From assembly GCF_003473485.1 (NCBI RefSeq), contig NC_053048.1:39118755-39182754 (forward strand): a stretch of 64,000 nt of DNA, in the 5' to 3' direction. The notes under the pieces are model-generated. The model did no database searches. It was given only the letters and a program-made list of their open reading frames with translations, and was not told the origin of the DNA. This stretch comes from Medicago truncatula. Lineage: Eukaryota > Streptophyta > Magnoliopsida > Fabales > Fabaceae. Positions 22,881-35,739 of this stretch are shown piece by piece. Every line of letters begins with the position of its first letter. Position 1 is the first letter of the stretch. The position numbers were made by a program, and so were the translations under genes.

Positions 22881-25800
22881 CTACAAAGCATCAAAAAGAT
22901 GGTTACTACTATCAAAGTAAATGGTGAAAGTGCGGATTTCCATTGGAGCAAGCTCCACAGTTCGCTCTTTTGGATCAACTGAACCTCCCCTTGAAACACC
23001 TTCATTTCCAGAAGATCCTTCTACTTTCCAAACAAGTCTCTTCTTCTCCATCTCTGTCCTTTCTTGATTTGCAGATAAGCTCATTTCTTTCACTTCTTTG
23101 ATCTAATACCAAGGAAAACCACACTTCAGTCGGAAAAAGAGGTGAACAAGACTTAAAAAAGTTTGGCTTAAATGCACTATCGGTTCCATATTTTCACTGA
23201 TTCATGATTTTAGTCTCCATTTTAAATTTGAAAATATCGTCTATCAATTTTTAAAATTTACGAAAAAAGAATTCCATTACCGAATTCGAGGCTTATTTAT
23301 ACTTAAGTATATGTTGAATAATATACTGACATGCCACAAAGTGATGTGACATTACATACATGGATTGAATCTTATTATTTTAATTTCCATGTTATTAAAG
23401 CACTTTTAAAAATAATTATATAACTTCAAATAAAGAAAATGTAAAACCCTAAAAAGTCAGACTTCAAAAGAATAAGCATCACCACATCGCTCAGTGACTT
23501 TACAGCTCATTATTCAACTTGGCACTTGACACATCAACAAGAATAAGTCTCATATTCAGTGGAAGAAACTTCTGGAATTTAAAAAATTTGGGACCATATT
23601 TTCGAATTTAGAAATAGGGGACTAAAATCAATTATCGGTGAAAATAGGGAATCAAAAAGTGCATTTAAGCAAAAAAAAATTCCATCAATTTGTGAAATCT
23701 ATCATTGTTTACCTTCTTTCCTGGGAAAAGCTTTTTCAACTCCACACTTGTCACTACAGAGAGATCCTTGTCTTCTTCGATCTGTGCATAAATTTGATTG
23801 GCCAAGAGAGTGAGGGAGGAAAACAAAACAAGAAGCAAATACAGAACTCAACTCATCAACAGTGTTGCAACACCCTGAGCTAATCTTATGTCAACGCATG
23901 AACACAAAGCACACATTTGAACTTCTAAATAAGAATTAAAATACGGACCTCATATAAATGCGCTAATCGAAGGAGAACTGTCCCGTGATCAAGTTCCTGA
24001 AAGGTCCAAGAAAATATAGTTACAAGCTAAATAATTTCTGCTCAACAGAATAGAAGTGCACTTCCGCATACACAAATAACGCAAAGCTTGATGCCATCAT
24101 TAAGCCGTCCTTGTAATAGTGGTTAAATGTTGGCCAAAACCAGTTCTCATTTATTTATCTATACTGAACTAATAACACTATAGGGCATAATGGAAAGCCA
24201 ATATTTAAGCAAGGGATAGTGACATGAATACCTGTAATGTTATAATAACAATATTTTCTGGTAATGTGTAAGAAGAATCAAATCCTGAAAATGTTGTTAC
24301 ATGGGTATTCGTCCAGTCATCATCTTTATCATCCTACCAAATAAAGTTGATCTTTTAGTGAGTGGCAAACATGACATCATTATAAAGTTATATCAGAATT
24401 AATCCATGCATGTAATTCACCTTTTCGGAAAAGGCTAGCAAAAGCGGAGAATATATTTCCTGGCCAAATGTACGGCGCCATTTAGCTCCCTCACCCAAGG
24501 GGTCTATTCTATAATAATATTTCCCTTGGACCTGCAAAATAAGTAGAAAGCTATAGATTCGAAACTTACAATATTAATTGACGCAGCAGTGACATTTTCC
24601 AGCATAAATCGGCAAAAACACATGCATTCTGCTCCAACCAAATACACTAAAAATGACAAAAACTGAAAATTGCCACAAAGGCTAGGTAGGTATAAGTCAC
24701 TATTGACAAGGTTGGGAGTAAATTCATCTTTTTAAGGCTTCAATGTAATTGAAAATTGGTTAGTTTTTCAGTATATGATCGCTAAAAGCAATCATACATG
24801 CCAAATTATGACCTTGACACTTTGGTCAGCTTTCACTAAAATGGATTGACATGATATGTCAAAACCTTTTTCAGCTATCCGTGTTAAGACCAATTGGATA
24901 GTAATTATGAAGTTTGCCAAGCAACAATTTATAACCAATATATACATATGACATTGCTAAGAGGAAAAAAATGATAGCCACTATTTGTTTTTAAAAGTCG
25001 GTAAGAAATTCTTACAGTTAGACCCTTGCAATTGTCAGCAACACAGTCTGTTTCATTTAAGGCCTCTGCAACACCTCTAGAATCATCAAGCAGCAATCTC
25101 CTATTGGTGAAAAGAAAATTCGATATTTGGTAAACTTTCCAGAGCTCTAAAGCCTCAAGTTGCCTTTTTTTATGCATTATAAATATAAATTAAGCAATAA
25201 ACTTTAAACTAATTGCATATTAATATTTCCTTTATAATACCAATGATTTAATAGCACGGTTTTCAAATTAAACTCAGTAGTAAAGCAACTTAAAATATAT
25301 AAACTACACTGTTTTTTAATCTTTACACTGTTAACCATATATGCCAAAAGGGCCACATTTTTAAGAAACAAGACAGTGTTAAGCTAATATGAGATTGAAT
25401 CAACTGTAAATTAAAGTATATTTGGTATACCTGATTAGCAATCTATTTAGAGCACCGCATGAAGAATACAATATACCTGTGGAGCATCAACTCGATTTGT
25501 CCATCTCCTAAGCTGGATCCTCCTATAGCTCTATCCACCAAAACTGAAAATTCTGTCTTATCATCTTCTACGTATATCCCAAGATTAATCTGAAAGGACA
25601 AACTAAATTATATCGTGAACCTAAAGGATTGATATAACTGCAACTTGAAAAGAAAACAGAACAAGAAAAAAAGATAATCAACTATTAGAAAGTTGGATAT
25701 TTTATAATATGGAACAGCCAACAGATTTTAGACATGCATGACAGTTTCAGCAATAACAATCCTCCAAGAAAGGAAATTATATCTTGAATACTACTGATGA

Positions 25801-27670
25801 CTTTAACTGAAATGTTCTATAAAAGCTCACTTACTGGGTAATAATTTCCAGCAACGGGCTGGTGCACTTCCAAGTCCCAGTCTGTTCTGTAGTCACGTAC
25901 CTGCAGAGAATGAAATCCACAACAGATTTAAGTTTTCCCTAGAGCAGAGAAAAATGAATGACTTGGATGTTGCAGATACTTTTATGCGCCAATAAGAATT
26001 ATGAAGATAATAATGAAAAGTGACTCAAGTGCAAGGTAGCATCTAGTGTTGGCAAATTATAGATGATCTAAACTAATGAAATGCAGTATTGCAAGGAATT
26101 TAATCTAAGCTGCTTACCCTTTTGATAAAATCACGCCCATTAGAATCTGTGTAAAAAGTTTTATTGGTTTCCATAGTAGTTGAAATCCGAGTGGAAACTT
26201 CTTTACCAACTCCATCTTCAATAGGTATAGGACCAACCTAATATTCCAAATACCATTAGTTCAAATGATTCAGCATTTTGCATATAAAATCCATATAAGA
26301 AAAATCAAACAGTCATAGACAGATCATAAATAACTATGAGAAATGACACAAATGTAAATATTTTTTTTGAAGAAGACACAAATGCAAATATAAAAGGGAT
26401 AATTGGAAAAGCTTACAATAAACTCTACTTCAACATGTTCCTTTTCTTTGTACTGTCTGGTAATCTGCATTATAAATTTTTCAACTCATCATGCAATGAC
26501 AATTTTTTAATGAGAAATTAATACTCTGATGTTGTTAGAGATCAAAATCAAAGCACCTGATATATCCATGGATTGATTCGTTGATGCACTTCATCTAGTA
26601 TTGGTCCATGGAGAACAGTCACTGGAACCTGAAAACTCAATCACTTTTAAGTGAACTTTATAATCAGAATTTCTATGTAGGGATATTACATTTCAGAAAA
26701 CATTTCGAACCTGTCTTTCATGGTTTATAAGATGTGTTCCATTTGGACGGAAGATATAAGCTCCAGCATTCTGTTACAGAAATTAAATGACATTTAAATT
26801 CAACGTAAGATGCCTGAAATGAAGAAACAAAGATATATTGATATCTATAGTAAGAATAACCCACCTGTGGATCTTTTTGATCAGTTCCATTATACCCTGA
26901 ATAGTAAAGGTAACTCACTTCAACTTGTTCCTCAACCTTCCAAGTCAAAAGTAAGAGTGTTAATCAAATATTAATTTTTTATCCAACAGTGTAAGAGGAA
27001 AAACTGACAGAAATTACAAACATGCTGAGAGGAAAGGAAAATGATAAACACTTGTGATGGAAAGTAACTAAAATGGAATCATGTGATGCAGAGTGAAGCA
27101 TCACACACCATGTTTCTTGCATTAACATAATTGGTATGTTTTTGTTGATCTGTAGAAAATGTAAGCTTCAAATTTCCTTGACCTATTGAAGACTTTTCAT
27201 GACTTTGAAGTGTATAAACTGATGATCTGGTGGAACCTGAAAACAAGCAGAAAACATTTATCACAATGTTCATGTTATGAACAAGGGAAGTAGATAACGA
27301 ATTATTTGAGGAATGATAAAGCAATTTATATGTGAACCTGTTTTTTTGGCAGTCGAGACAGTGTAAGTGCTAAAACCAAATGGTGGTACAGAAACTGAAA
27401 ATGCAAGCCAATACTTGGGTGTCTTGGATGGATTTTGTCCTAAATATGCCTTGACATAGTAGTTTCTTAGGTCTACAAATACCTCAGCCAGAGGTAGAAT
27501 TTGAGATTCTATTTCTACACCTTTGGAGTCATGAACTGTAACATCACCATCAATAACCTGCAAATGTTTGCAGCTTCAAAACATATCTTACTTATATAAA
27601 CACTCGTAGTTGGTGTAAAACACTTCAAATTAAGTAGATCATAAATTATTATCATGTTGTCACAAACAAG

Positions 27671-27735
<65 letters not shown>

Positions 27736-30700
27736 AATTTGAAGCTACAAACATGATAGACACAATGTGAAATATTTCTTGTTACAATAAATACTAGAAT
27801 GGATTCACTCACAGGAATTCGAATCACTTCATTCCTCTTCCAACCAAGAGAGTTATAAACCACAATAACCTGAATATGGAAAGAGCTGATGAGAGTATGC
27901 GATTCAAAAGTTAAATATGAAACAAACCAAATGGTTGAAAAAGAGAACAAAACATGTCATGACAGAAATGCTTGCTTACCAAACTCTTTCCTTGAACCAG
28001 TTCAACTTCTGATGCAGGACAATAAGTTATGTTCAAAAGCGGACACTGAAAGAAAGTGAAAAAGTAAAGAGGGGGAAGAAAGCAGATTGTTAAGTAATCA
28101 ATATGTGAGTTAAATGCTAAAGACCCAAACAGCCCCTTCACTTTCAATTTATTCAAGCTTTATCACTTAAAAGTTCAAGATTCAAGGCATTTTACTTGTT
28201 GAAACTTTATAACTGGGTTATGACATCCAGTAACTGATGTTGATTCAACCAAGCATGCCAGTGATGACGAAACCAGTTCCTCTGCCTGCACAAAGAATAT
28301 CATAACATGACATACTAGCAATTGGATATAGGCAATTACTTGAATATAGATAAACTGAAACTGCACCTCCTTGTAGCCTATTGCCAATCGTTTAGCATAA
28401 TCATTGGCCACATGCTGCTTTTCTGTGCCGGTGACTGCATCATGGTGTTGAGCAATTGCTAAAGCATCAGCTAACGAGTCTGTATTTGGCCCTGACTTCT
28501 TTCGCCCTCTAAAATATTCTAACTGTCTTGCAGCCTGATAATTTATCGGTATAAAATAAATATCCAAAAACCTGAAGACTTCAATTACCTTATATAAACT
28601 TAAACTATAAATATAAATGACATACCAAATAATAGCCACTCATTAATCTGACATAGCGTTTCAAAGCTGGTCTACTGGTAAAGTATCCTGTCCAGAAACC
28701 ATTTGCACGATCTGAATAACTGGGTTTTTCATGCAAATAAGAAGGAAAAAGTCATACAGGGAAAAGGAAAATCAAGAAATACGCAAACAGATTATGCAAT
28801 AATTACATATTAAACTCACGGGAAGAAATCGTCAGTCTTGATTGGCCATGACTCATTTGCAGCATATTTTGCATCTGTATATATGGAGGGTGTAGAGTAC
28901 AGAGCATTGACACGTCCATCCTAAAGTTGTGCATCCAAAATCACAAGTCAAAGCACAGTAAACATATTCTTCTTATCTAAGGATTACTGTTTGTCTTTAC
29001 TTTATATGAACTTAGAACCCTAGTCAAAGGGGGTGATACCTTGTTCACGTAATGAATGAGCTTGTCCAACTGTCGGTACCATGTATGTGCGTATTGATAC
29101 TTAAAATCAGTTCCCATTGTCCACATAATGTGATTTGTCCGAGTTATGTTTGCCTGAAAATAAAACAGTACGAGACAACAACGTAGATGAGATCATGCAT
29201 AGTTGTTAAAGTTTCTACCACTTCAAACTCAAATAGTAGAAGTGAAGTTTTTGTTCAAGTTCCAAGCTAGAATCATAGTGTGGTTAAGGTAGATTGTGAC
29301 TCACAAAATTTTAAAAAAATAAATAAAAAATTCTCAAAAGCACGCATTAAAGAAGATCTAAGGGATGAATGTGATTACATGCTAAAATCATAATCCAACA
29401 TTGTAGTAGACAGATATTGGAATACATTCAGAGTTAATCCTATGCAGTGTGCAGTGTATATCACTAGATATTCGTGAGTACATCCACACTGCAAGTAGGT
29501 GAAGGTTCATTTAACATCTAGCACACCAGACATGAACGATTTATTATTTATTGATGTCCCTCTTACTCTCTCATTCATTTCAATTATCTCAAAACACCTT
29601 GTATCCAAAAATCAAATATATTGTTCAGCAGTTCGAAGATATGATCAACTTACTTGTGACAATGCAGCAGCAACAAAGTCATTCACTCTATCTTGCACAT
29701 TGTAATCAAACAAATTCATGTTATCCTTCAAGCAGGAAGTAGTCAAAAGTTAGTGGCTGAATACCAAAAAAAAAAAAAGTGATAGAAAATTAACGAGTTT
29801 TTGTAATTTACTTGAACTATTTGTGAATCATCATTCACTTCAAAGTAAAATCCAGAAGGAGGTTCATAGTTCTCAGGGAATGCACCAGCAAAGATCTGGA
29901 AGAACACATCGGCAACAAGCACACACAAGAAAATTAGAAAGAACAATATAGTTTAAGAGACACCAATCATGGTGAAAAAATAAGGCAATGATACAAATCT
30001 TATACGAGAGAAAAAATATTAATTCTTGATAGTCACCTGAGCAGATGAACCGAGGCTCTTGCTACCTTGCCAGATAACCTCAAGACTCTTCTCCTTTTTG
30101 CGTTTATTCCTATCTTGGTAATCGATCCTACCAAAGAAAAGTGAATCAAAGCCAACCTGCATAGTACTTCTGACAGTTATTTCTTTTTTCAAATATGTTA
30201 AGCACAAGATTCTATGGTTGAAGATTTATGGCATACTTCAGCTCCCAATAAATAAGCCTGCACAGCAGAATGTCCAAACGGGTCAATTTGCCAACCAATT
30301 CTTGGAGTCAAATCGAACTCCTCTTTCAGAAATCGGTGTCCAAGTGTAGTCTGATCAATCATGTCTATGTAATGAACTACTGCCTCATCATGCATACACA
30401 TGCCACCGTTTCTGTGACATGGAAAAATAATGAAAAAAAATTACATTAATACCCAAATATTAGACAGGATAAGAATATAACCCTCACAAACATGAAGGAT
30501 GACTTTGTTCTAATCAAAATGAAATCTTTTTCGGAAATGTGATTTACATGAACTCTAGTTGACCCGAACTAACAAGCTGCTTAACTATATTCTTAACAGC
30601 TTCACTCTGATCATCCCACCATCGCTGAAAAAAGGCCTGCAGTGGGTTTACATGTAAAATGGACATATGGTTACCAGTAGCACAAAAGAACGCAAAACAG

Positions 30701-31442
30701 TAAGTACTTGAGAAACATACACTTGGATTGAATTTGAATGTTTATTGTATTATTTATGAAGAATTGTACAAATATACATAGAAAAGAAAGAGTATACAGA
30801 TCCCTGAATTTTGGGACAAATCAATCGGTCTAAGCTATCTATGATTACTTTACATTACAATCAACACTTCTCCTCAGGGAAAGAGGCATGGAAAGCAAAT
30901 TGAATCTTGGAACATCACTACATTATTAATCCCAAAAAAATCAACTTTTTCAGTTACATATTTTACCTCTATGCACACAAGTAGTAACACTTCAATCCAA
31001 TAAATATGGTCAATAGAGCAAAACATACAGTAGTTATCAAAAAACAAGTTAACTTACTATCTCCACATAGATAAATTTCCTGTTCTTATCAGCCAATAGA
31101 GCATGAACCATAGAATCCAACACATTCTGCACACAAGCACCCTACACATTGCAAACGTAACAACTCCATTAATTTTCAATCAACACATACATTTTTCACA
31201 TAAAGTTTAGTCAAAAAAAGGAAGAACAAAAAAAAAAAGACCTGAATAGAATTGTTGGAACCAACATAGTACTGATCAACAGTCTTCAACCACCCAACAT
31301 CATCATGAGTATGAGCAACCAGATGAACATTGAGCTTCCCAGAGACTACACCCTGTGAGGTGTTATACTCTATAAACTTGGATTCTCCTCCATAGAAGAG
31401 AAATCCCAAAAGGGTCACCACAAAGATCAATTTTTTCTCCAT
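22881..31442 (-). CDS. Alpha-mannosidase, GH38, lysosomal/vacuolar type (tandem copy 1)
   Basis: Twenty-nine exons: 31242-31442, 31058-31141, 30548-30636, 30237-30411, 30037-30156, 29812-29895, 29654-29725, 29040-29153, 28820-28920, 28626-28719, 28367-28534, 28196-28285, 27980-28045, 27813-27869, 27338-27557, 27109-27236, 26865-26936, 26711-26770, 26557-26628, 26417-26464, 26118-26237, 25835-25900, 25477-25589, 25016-25100, 24421-24531, 24232-24333, 23949-23996, 23713-23781, 22881-23102. They sum to 3051 nt, 1016 residues, the usual plant length. A signal peptide ([19 protein letters not shown]) is followed by the zinc-site motif HTHDDVGW (His46, Asp48), the nucleophile motif WQIDPFGHS (Asp168) and QHHDAVTG (about 407-414). 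The enzyme removes alpha-mannose from N-glycans in the vacuole or cell wall. All catalytic motifs are intact. An in-frame upstream Met exists at 31661 (see findings). Confidence 0.95.
23162..23676. mobile_element. Long-TIR MITE in mannosidase 1 intron 28
   Basis: The left arm begins gcttaaatgcactatcggtt and the right arm, reverse-complemented, begins gcttaaatgcactttttgat. Similarity continues inward for roughly 100 bp (gattttagtcccc-like text in both arms). The element almost fills the intron between exons 28 and 29. 'gcttaaatgcact' ends are familiar from legume MITEs. Confidence 0.6.
27670..27733. repeat. (TA)n(TG)n microsatellite in mannosidase 1 intron 14
   Basis: A compound run of TA then TG dinucleotides, about 64 bp, lies about 110 bp upstream (in gene sense) of exon 15. 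The same intron of the tandem copy also carries a TG run (41208-41245). Confidence 0.95.
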
Positions 31443-31686
31443 TGGGTGATGAAAAATGACGAGTGGAGTGAACTCTTCACACCCCAGAAACAGAAAAACG
31501 TTACTATTGCTAAAAATAGAATCTTTTGTGAATCTATGTGGCAGAATGAAAGATGGGTACTTCCACTTGGTTATCATGCACAGTGATGATGCAACAAGTT
31601 CACCATAATCACTTCCATGTGTATTCAAAGGTACAGAGATACAGGTGCTTTTATCAGACACTTTGTGATGGTGAATTTTGTTCTTT

Positions 31687-31692
31687 TTTATA
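31687..31692 (-). promoter_or_regulatory. Candidate TATA box of mannosidase 1
   Basis: TATAAA on the minus strand, about 245 bp upstream of the chosen start codon. If used, transcription would begin near 31660, close to an upstream in-frame ATG at 31661. Position and sequence only; not tested. Confidence 0.35.
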
Positions 31693-31869
31693 AATTAGGT
31701 ATCTTTTGAGACTAATTTTCAACTACATTTTTGTTTTTTTATATCATTTGACACCTGATTAATCAAGCTAAAAAAATGTTTAATTCAGTTTACTTCTATA
31801 ACATATAGTTAATCAAATTAGCAAATGTGTTTAATAGATAATTAATCACTTATTAATTGAATTAATCAC

Positions 31870-31983
31870 TTTTTTTTTTGTCCTAGTGACTAGAATAATA
31901 AGTGGGGTGTTCGGGGTTCGAAAACCCCGGCCCCTACATATAATAATGTATTATCCTACCAACTGAGTTATGCTCACGGGACG
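31870..31983 (-). mobile_element. tRNA-derived SINE, minus strand
   Basis: On the minus strand the element reads gagcataactcagttggtag (box A at 31959-31970), then a box B-like ggttttcgaacccc (31914-31927), then 'caccccacttatt' and 'tagtcactagga' before an A-tail (plus-strand T run at 31871-31879). It is the same family as the SINE at 21193-21322 but closer to tRNA in its head. Confidence 0.65.
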
Positions 31984-32062
31984 AATTAATCACATTTTTA
32001 CGCATGACTAATCAGTTGAGTTATACTCACACGACAAATTAATCACATTTTTACGCATGACT
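31964..32062. repeat. 53-bp tandem duplication at the SINE head
   Basis: A unit of 53 bp starting tgagttat and ending with catgactaatcagt is present twice in a row (31964-32016 and 32017-about 32062). It overlaps the 5' head of the minus-strand SINE, so the duplication took place after the SINE inserted. Confidence 0.7.
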
Positions 32063-32235
32063 ATCGGGATGTTGCGGGTGTATACAAAAATTTGGTGTAC
32101 ATGATATTTTTGTTCTTGTACATTTTCAAAACTCAAAATTATCACTAATTAGCAATTGTACAAAGAAGAATGTTATTTGAACGACGAAAACTTAATAACT
32201 TATTCGACAATCTTATAAAAAAAAAAAAATTAGAT

Positions 32236-32995
32236 TTAATTACACTCCCCTCCTTTAAGAGTTTTTTGAATTACAGTATCCTCCCTCTTATGTTAAAATA
32301 TACACTTCCATCCCTTGAAAAGTAAAATTTATACTCCTTTTCCATTTGAGATGCTTGAATTGCAACCCTCTCCCTTAATAATTAAATATGTCATACACTT
32401 TAATCTATTTTAACATAAATAAATATTTTTATGATATATAATAATTTTGAACTGTCATTTAAGAAAAATAAATTCATTTCTTTATAATTTAAATATCAAT
32501 GATAATTAAATTTAAATATTTTGTTATTATTTATAATTTAGAGTATAAAATTCACTTTTAAATAACCATACATTATCGACTTTCATAATTTTTCACATAA
32601 TTTAATTTTATTTTGGGTTATTTTATATTTTAAAATCGGGTTTAAAAATATATGTTAACGAAATTGTGAATAAAAAATAGTGAAAAACATGTATTCAGAA
32701 TTTGATTATATTAAAATGGATCGACAATACTATTTTTCTTTGGAGTGTGTTAGATTATTATTTTTTTTGCAAGATTATTAGAAATAAAAAAATATTGAGG
32801 GAGTAAAGCGTATATTTTAACATAAGAGGAGAAGAGAATGTAATTCAAACTTCTCTCAGGGGAGGAGAGTGAAATATTTTCTAATATGTTTTGAAAAAGA
32901 AGGGAGGGAAGTGTATATTTTAACATAAGAGGGGAGTGGAGTGTAATTCAAGCATCTTTGAGGAGAGGAGAATGTAATTTACTCAAAATATTATT
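32236..32995. mobile_element. Inverted-repeat element with repeated modules, about 760 bp
   Basis: The left arm (about 32240-32345) and right arm (about 32815-32990) are inverted copies built from modules such as tcttatgttaaaatatac and ctcctctcctcaaagatgct. The first module occurs once on the left and twice inverted on the right (near 32815 and 32917), so the right arm is internally duplicated. The middle is very AT-rich and non-coding. Confidence 0.6.
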
Positions 32996-32999
32996 TATA

Positions 33000-33900
33000 A
33001 CTATTTATTTGATTTGGGAAGAGATAAAAAAAAACTAATAAAAAACTAAATTATATCTATACAAATATATAAATACATTGATGGTCAAATAAATAGTTTG
33101 TTAATATGATATTTCTCTTGTTTAATATATCCCTTCAAAAATAATAAAGTTATTGTGTAGATTTTTTTTATATTGAAATATGTTAAATATTAATGATGTG
33201 TGCTATCTTATCTAAACAGTTTTAAATAAAGAGAAATTGTATTAGTAGTAAGTTAACATGACTTGACTTCCAATGCAACCAAAAATCGAAATCAATGAAA
33301 GTCTCCTTTTCAATAGTTGGTATAGTCACTGTGTGTCTCACATCATCACTAAAACATTTTTCATTTGCATATTTGTTAATTCAATAATTAATTGCTTTTG
33401 GTTTTGGATAACCTTCTTTTTACAAAAAAATAAACTTTTTTTTTTTAAGGAAAAAGAAACTTTTAGATAACTGGATAAGAACTAGATCCAAACGAGTGAT
33501 GTTACCTTTTAAGTTTTAATAAAGTTTTAAATTTTAAGAAGAAAATAAAATGAGATGTGGAAATTCTTTTTCCTTTTGCTGAGTCACAAATGACATTGGA
33601 CTTTTTTTTTTTTACAAGAAATGACATTGGACGTTGTGGAGTGCATATATTATAAGCAACCCGTATATCAAGGATTTAAATTTTTAGACTATTGGGTCCC
33701 CTACGTCTACGTGAAACTGTTCATTTTGATAGATTCCATCACCATTGCTATTTTTACTGGTACAACTATTTTTTAAGAGAATTTATGATGCAACCAAAAT
33801 ATATAAATAAATATACATATTGACACAAAATTTAAAACAATAAAGAAACGTAATCAAAGAGATAAAATTGTCCACAAAATAATTATACAAGAATCATTTC
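33000..33900. other. AT-rich spacer between tandem mannosidases
   Basis: No coding frame or recognised repeat seen in this part of the mannosidase spacer apart from simple A/T runs. Confidence 0.5.
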
Positions 33901-33908
33901 TTATTTTA

Positions 33909-34054
33909 CTCTTTCCGTTTTTAAATATAAGCAAATTTTATATTTTAGGTTCATTTTAATTAATGATGTATGTGGTTTATAATATGAATCACATACATCA
34001 TTTATTGAATGAATTTAAAAAGCAAAATTTACTTATATTTAAAAACGGAAAGAG
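33909..34054. mobile_element. Stowaway-like MITE (146 bp) with TA target duplication
   Basis: Ends ctctttccgtttttaaatat and its inverse frame a near-perfect palindrome of 146 bp, flanked by TA at 33907-33908 and 34055-34056. Terminal sequence, size and TA target site fit Tc1/mariner-derived Stowaway-type MITEs. Confidence 0.85.
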
Positions 34055-34310
34055 TATCATGTGACAAATGTCTCTGCTTGAATTTGAGTGCCAATATATA
34101 GCAGTGTCTTCTTACTTGATCATATTCTTTATCTACAAAATTCAAATTAGAACCTTTTTTTTTCTTCAAAAAAATTATAACCTTTTTTAAGAGAGATAAG
34201 TTATTATTATTTTTTGAGAGGAAGAGATATAAATTCAGTTTTATTCAAAGAAAAAAGTGTTGATACAATTTGTATAGTATTTGGTCTCTATAAAGTTTTA
34301 GATGATAATT

Positions 34311-34575
34311 ATATGTTTAAATGCTCAATTAGTCCCTTAATTTAATTTCAAGTATCTGTAAGTAATAAAAGGTTCGTTTAAGTCCCTTAACTTTATTTAA
34401 AGTAACGGTTTGGTCTCTTAAACTTAACGTTTTTTTAATTAAATTAACAAAAAGGATCAAACTGATACTTTAAATAAAGTTAAGGGACTTAAACAGACAT
34501 TTTATTACTTATTGGACCAAACTGATACTTGAAATCAAAGTCAAAGGACCAATTGAACATTTAAGCATAAATTAT
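34311..34575. mobile_element. Foldback MITE, about 265 bp
   Basis: Two arms of about 110-120 bp are inverted copies: the left reads gtttaaatgctcaattagtc and the right, reverse-complemented, reads gcttaaatgttcaattggtc. Inner parts share gtttaagtcccttaacttta exactly. The central loop is only about 30 bp. Confidence 0.75.
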
Positions 34576-34644
34576 ATTACACTGGTATAATATTTGAGTG
34601 ATTATATTGCTCAATAACTTTCTACTTCATACCAATATTACAAA

Positions 34645-34658
34645 ACTCATATTAGACA

Positions 34659-34691
<33 letters not shown>

Positions 34692-35735
34692 ATATTTAAG
34701 AAACTTTAAAACCCCTGAAATTGTCAAACGTTAGTCAATTATCCCCTCCATTTATTTTGGTTGTTAAACCATATGACGTGGCAAGTAAATGTACACGTGA
34801 CACCTCTACATTAGCTGAATTTTATGCTACGTCATAGAGGGGTAAATGACTTTTTGTTGTTGTTGCTTTCTTCATCTTCTTCCTTCCACTTCTTCATCAT
34901 CTTTAACATCACTTTCATCAATGTTCATAAAAAATGCAGAATTTGTTTTAAGAAACAACAACCTATCAACAACATCATCTCATTACTTCATCTCCAACCA
35001 CCATCAACAACAATAACACCACCTAAATTAATCAACAAAAATCAGTTCACTACCTCCATAAATTCTGTCAACAAAAGCACTAGTACATACATATCTAAAG
35101 CCTAAACTATATCTTCAAAAATAAAAACATAATAAAATTGAGTAGAATTCTATTGCTGAATTGAAATTTTCCTTGAGGCTTAAATCTTAATGTTGGTAAC
35201 CTCTGAGCTACAATGAATGGAAAAGTGTTTGTCATATTGAATACGGTTAATTATTGAGTAATGTAAACAACTATATATTTTTTTGCGTGCTGTCAATTAT
35301 TTTGCATATGTTGTGTAAAATCTGGTTGTTGTTTCTTAAAACAAATCATCAATTATTTTGTTGGTTGGAGGTGAAGTAATGAGATGATGATGATGTTGTT
35401 GATAGGTTGTTGTTTCTTAAAACAAATTCTGCATTTTTTATAAACATAGATGAAAGTGATTTTGAAGATGATGAAGAAGTGGAAGAAAGAAGATGAAGAA
35501 AGCAACAAAAAAAAAAGTCATTTACCCCCCTATGACGTGGCATAAAATTCAACCAATGTGGAGGTGCCACGTGTACATTTACTTGCCACGTCATATGGTT
35601 TAACAGTCAAAACAAACGGAGGGGGGTAATTGACTAACGTTTGATAATTTCAGGGGATTTTTGAAGTTTCTTAAATGTCAGGGGGGTTTTGACGAATGCT
35701 ACAATTTCGGGGTTTTTTTTGCCTATTTACTCAAA
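34645..35735. mobile_element. Long-TIR foldback element, about 1.1 kb, with a C30 tract
   Basis: The arms (about 34691-35010 and 35390-35690) are inverted copies over roughly 320 bp, sharing 'aaaccatatgacgtggcaag', 'taaatgtacacgtg', 'ttcttcatcttct' and 'aaaaatgcagaatttgtttt'. The right outer end continues through a stretch that the left side lacks, where instead 30 consecutive C residues stand (34661-34690). No transposase frame. Long arms suggest a Mutator-like or foldback-type non-autonomous element; the class is inferred. Confidence 0.75.
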
Positions 35736-35739
35736 TCTC

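Noticed and set aside
27660..27950. Frame with a THTHTHTH run
   Set aside because: It is translation of the TG microsatellite joined to exon 14 of mannosidase 1; not a separate protein.
34824..35105. Open frame of 93 codons rich in Leu, Ser and Thr
   Set aside because: It lies in the left arm and loop of the long inverted-repeat element, and the matching inverted arm gives a similar frame on the other strand (35349-35594). It is a by-product of the repeat.
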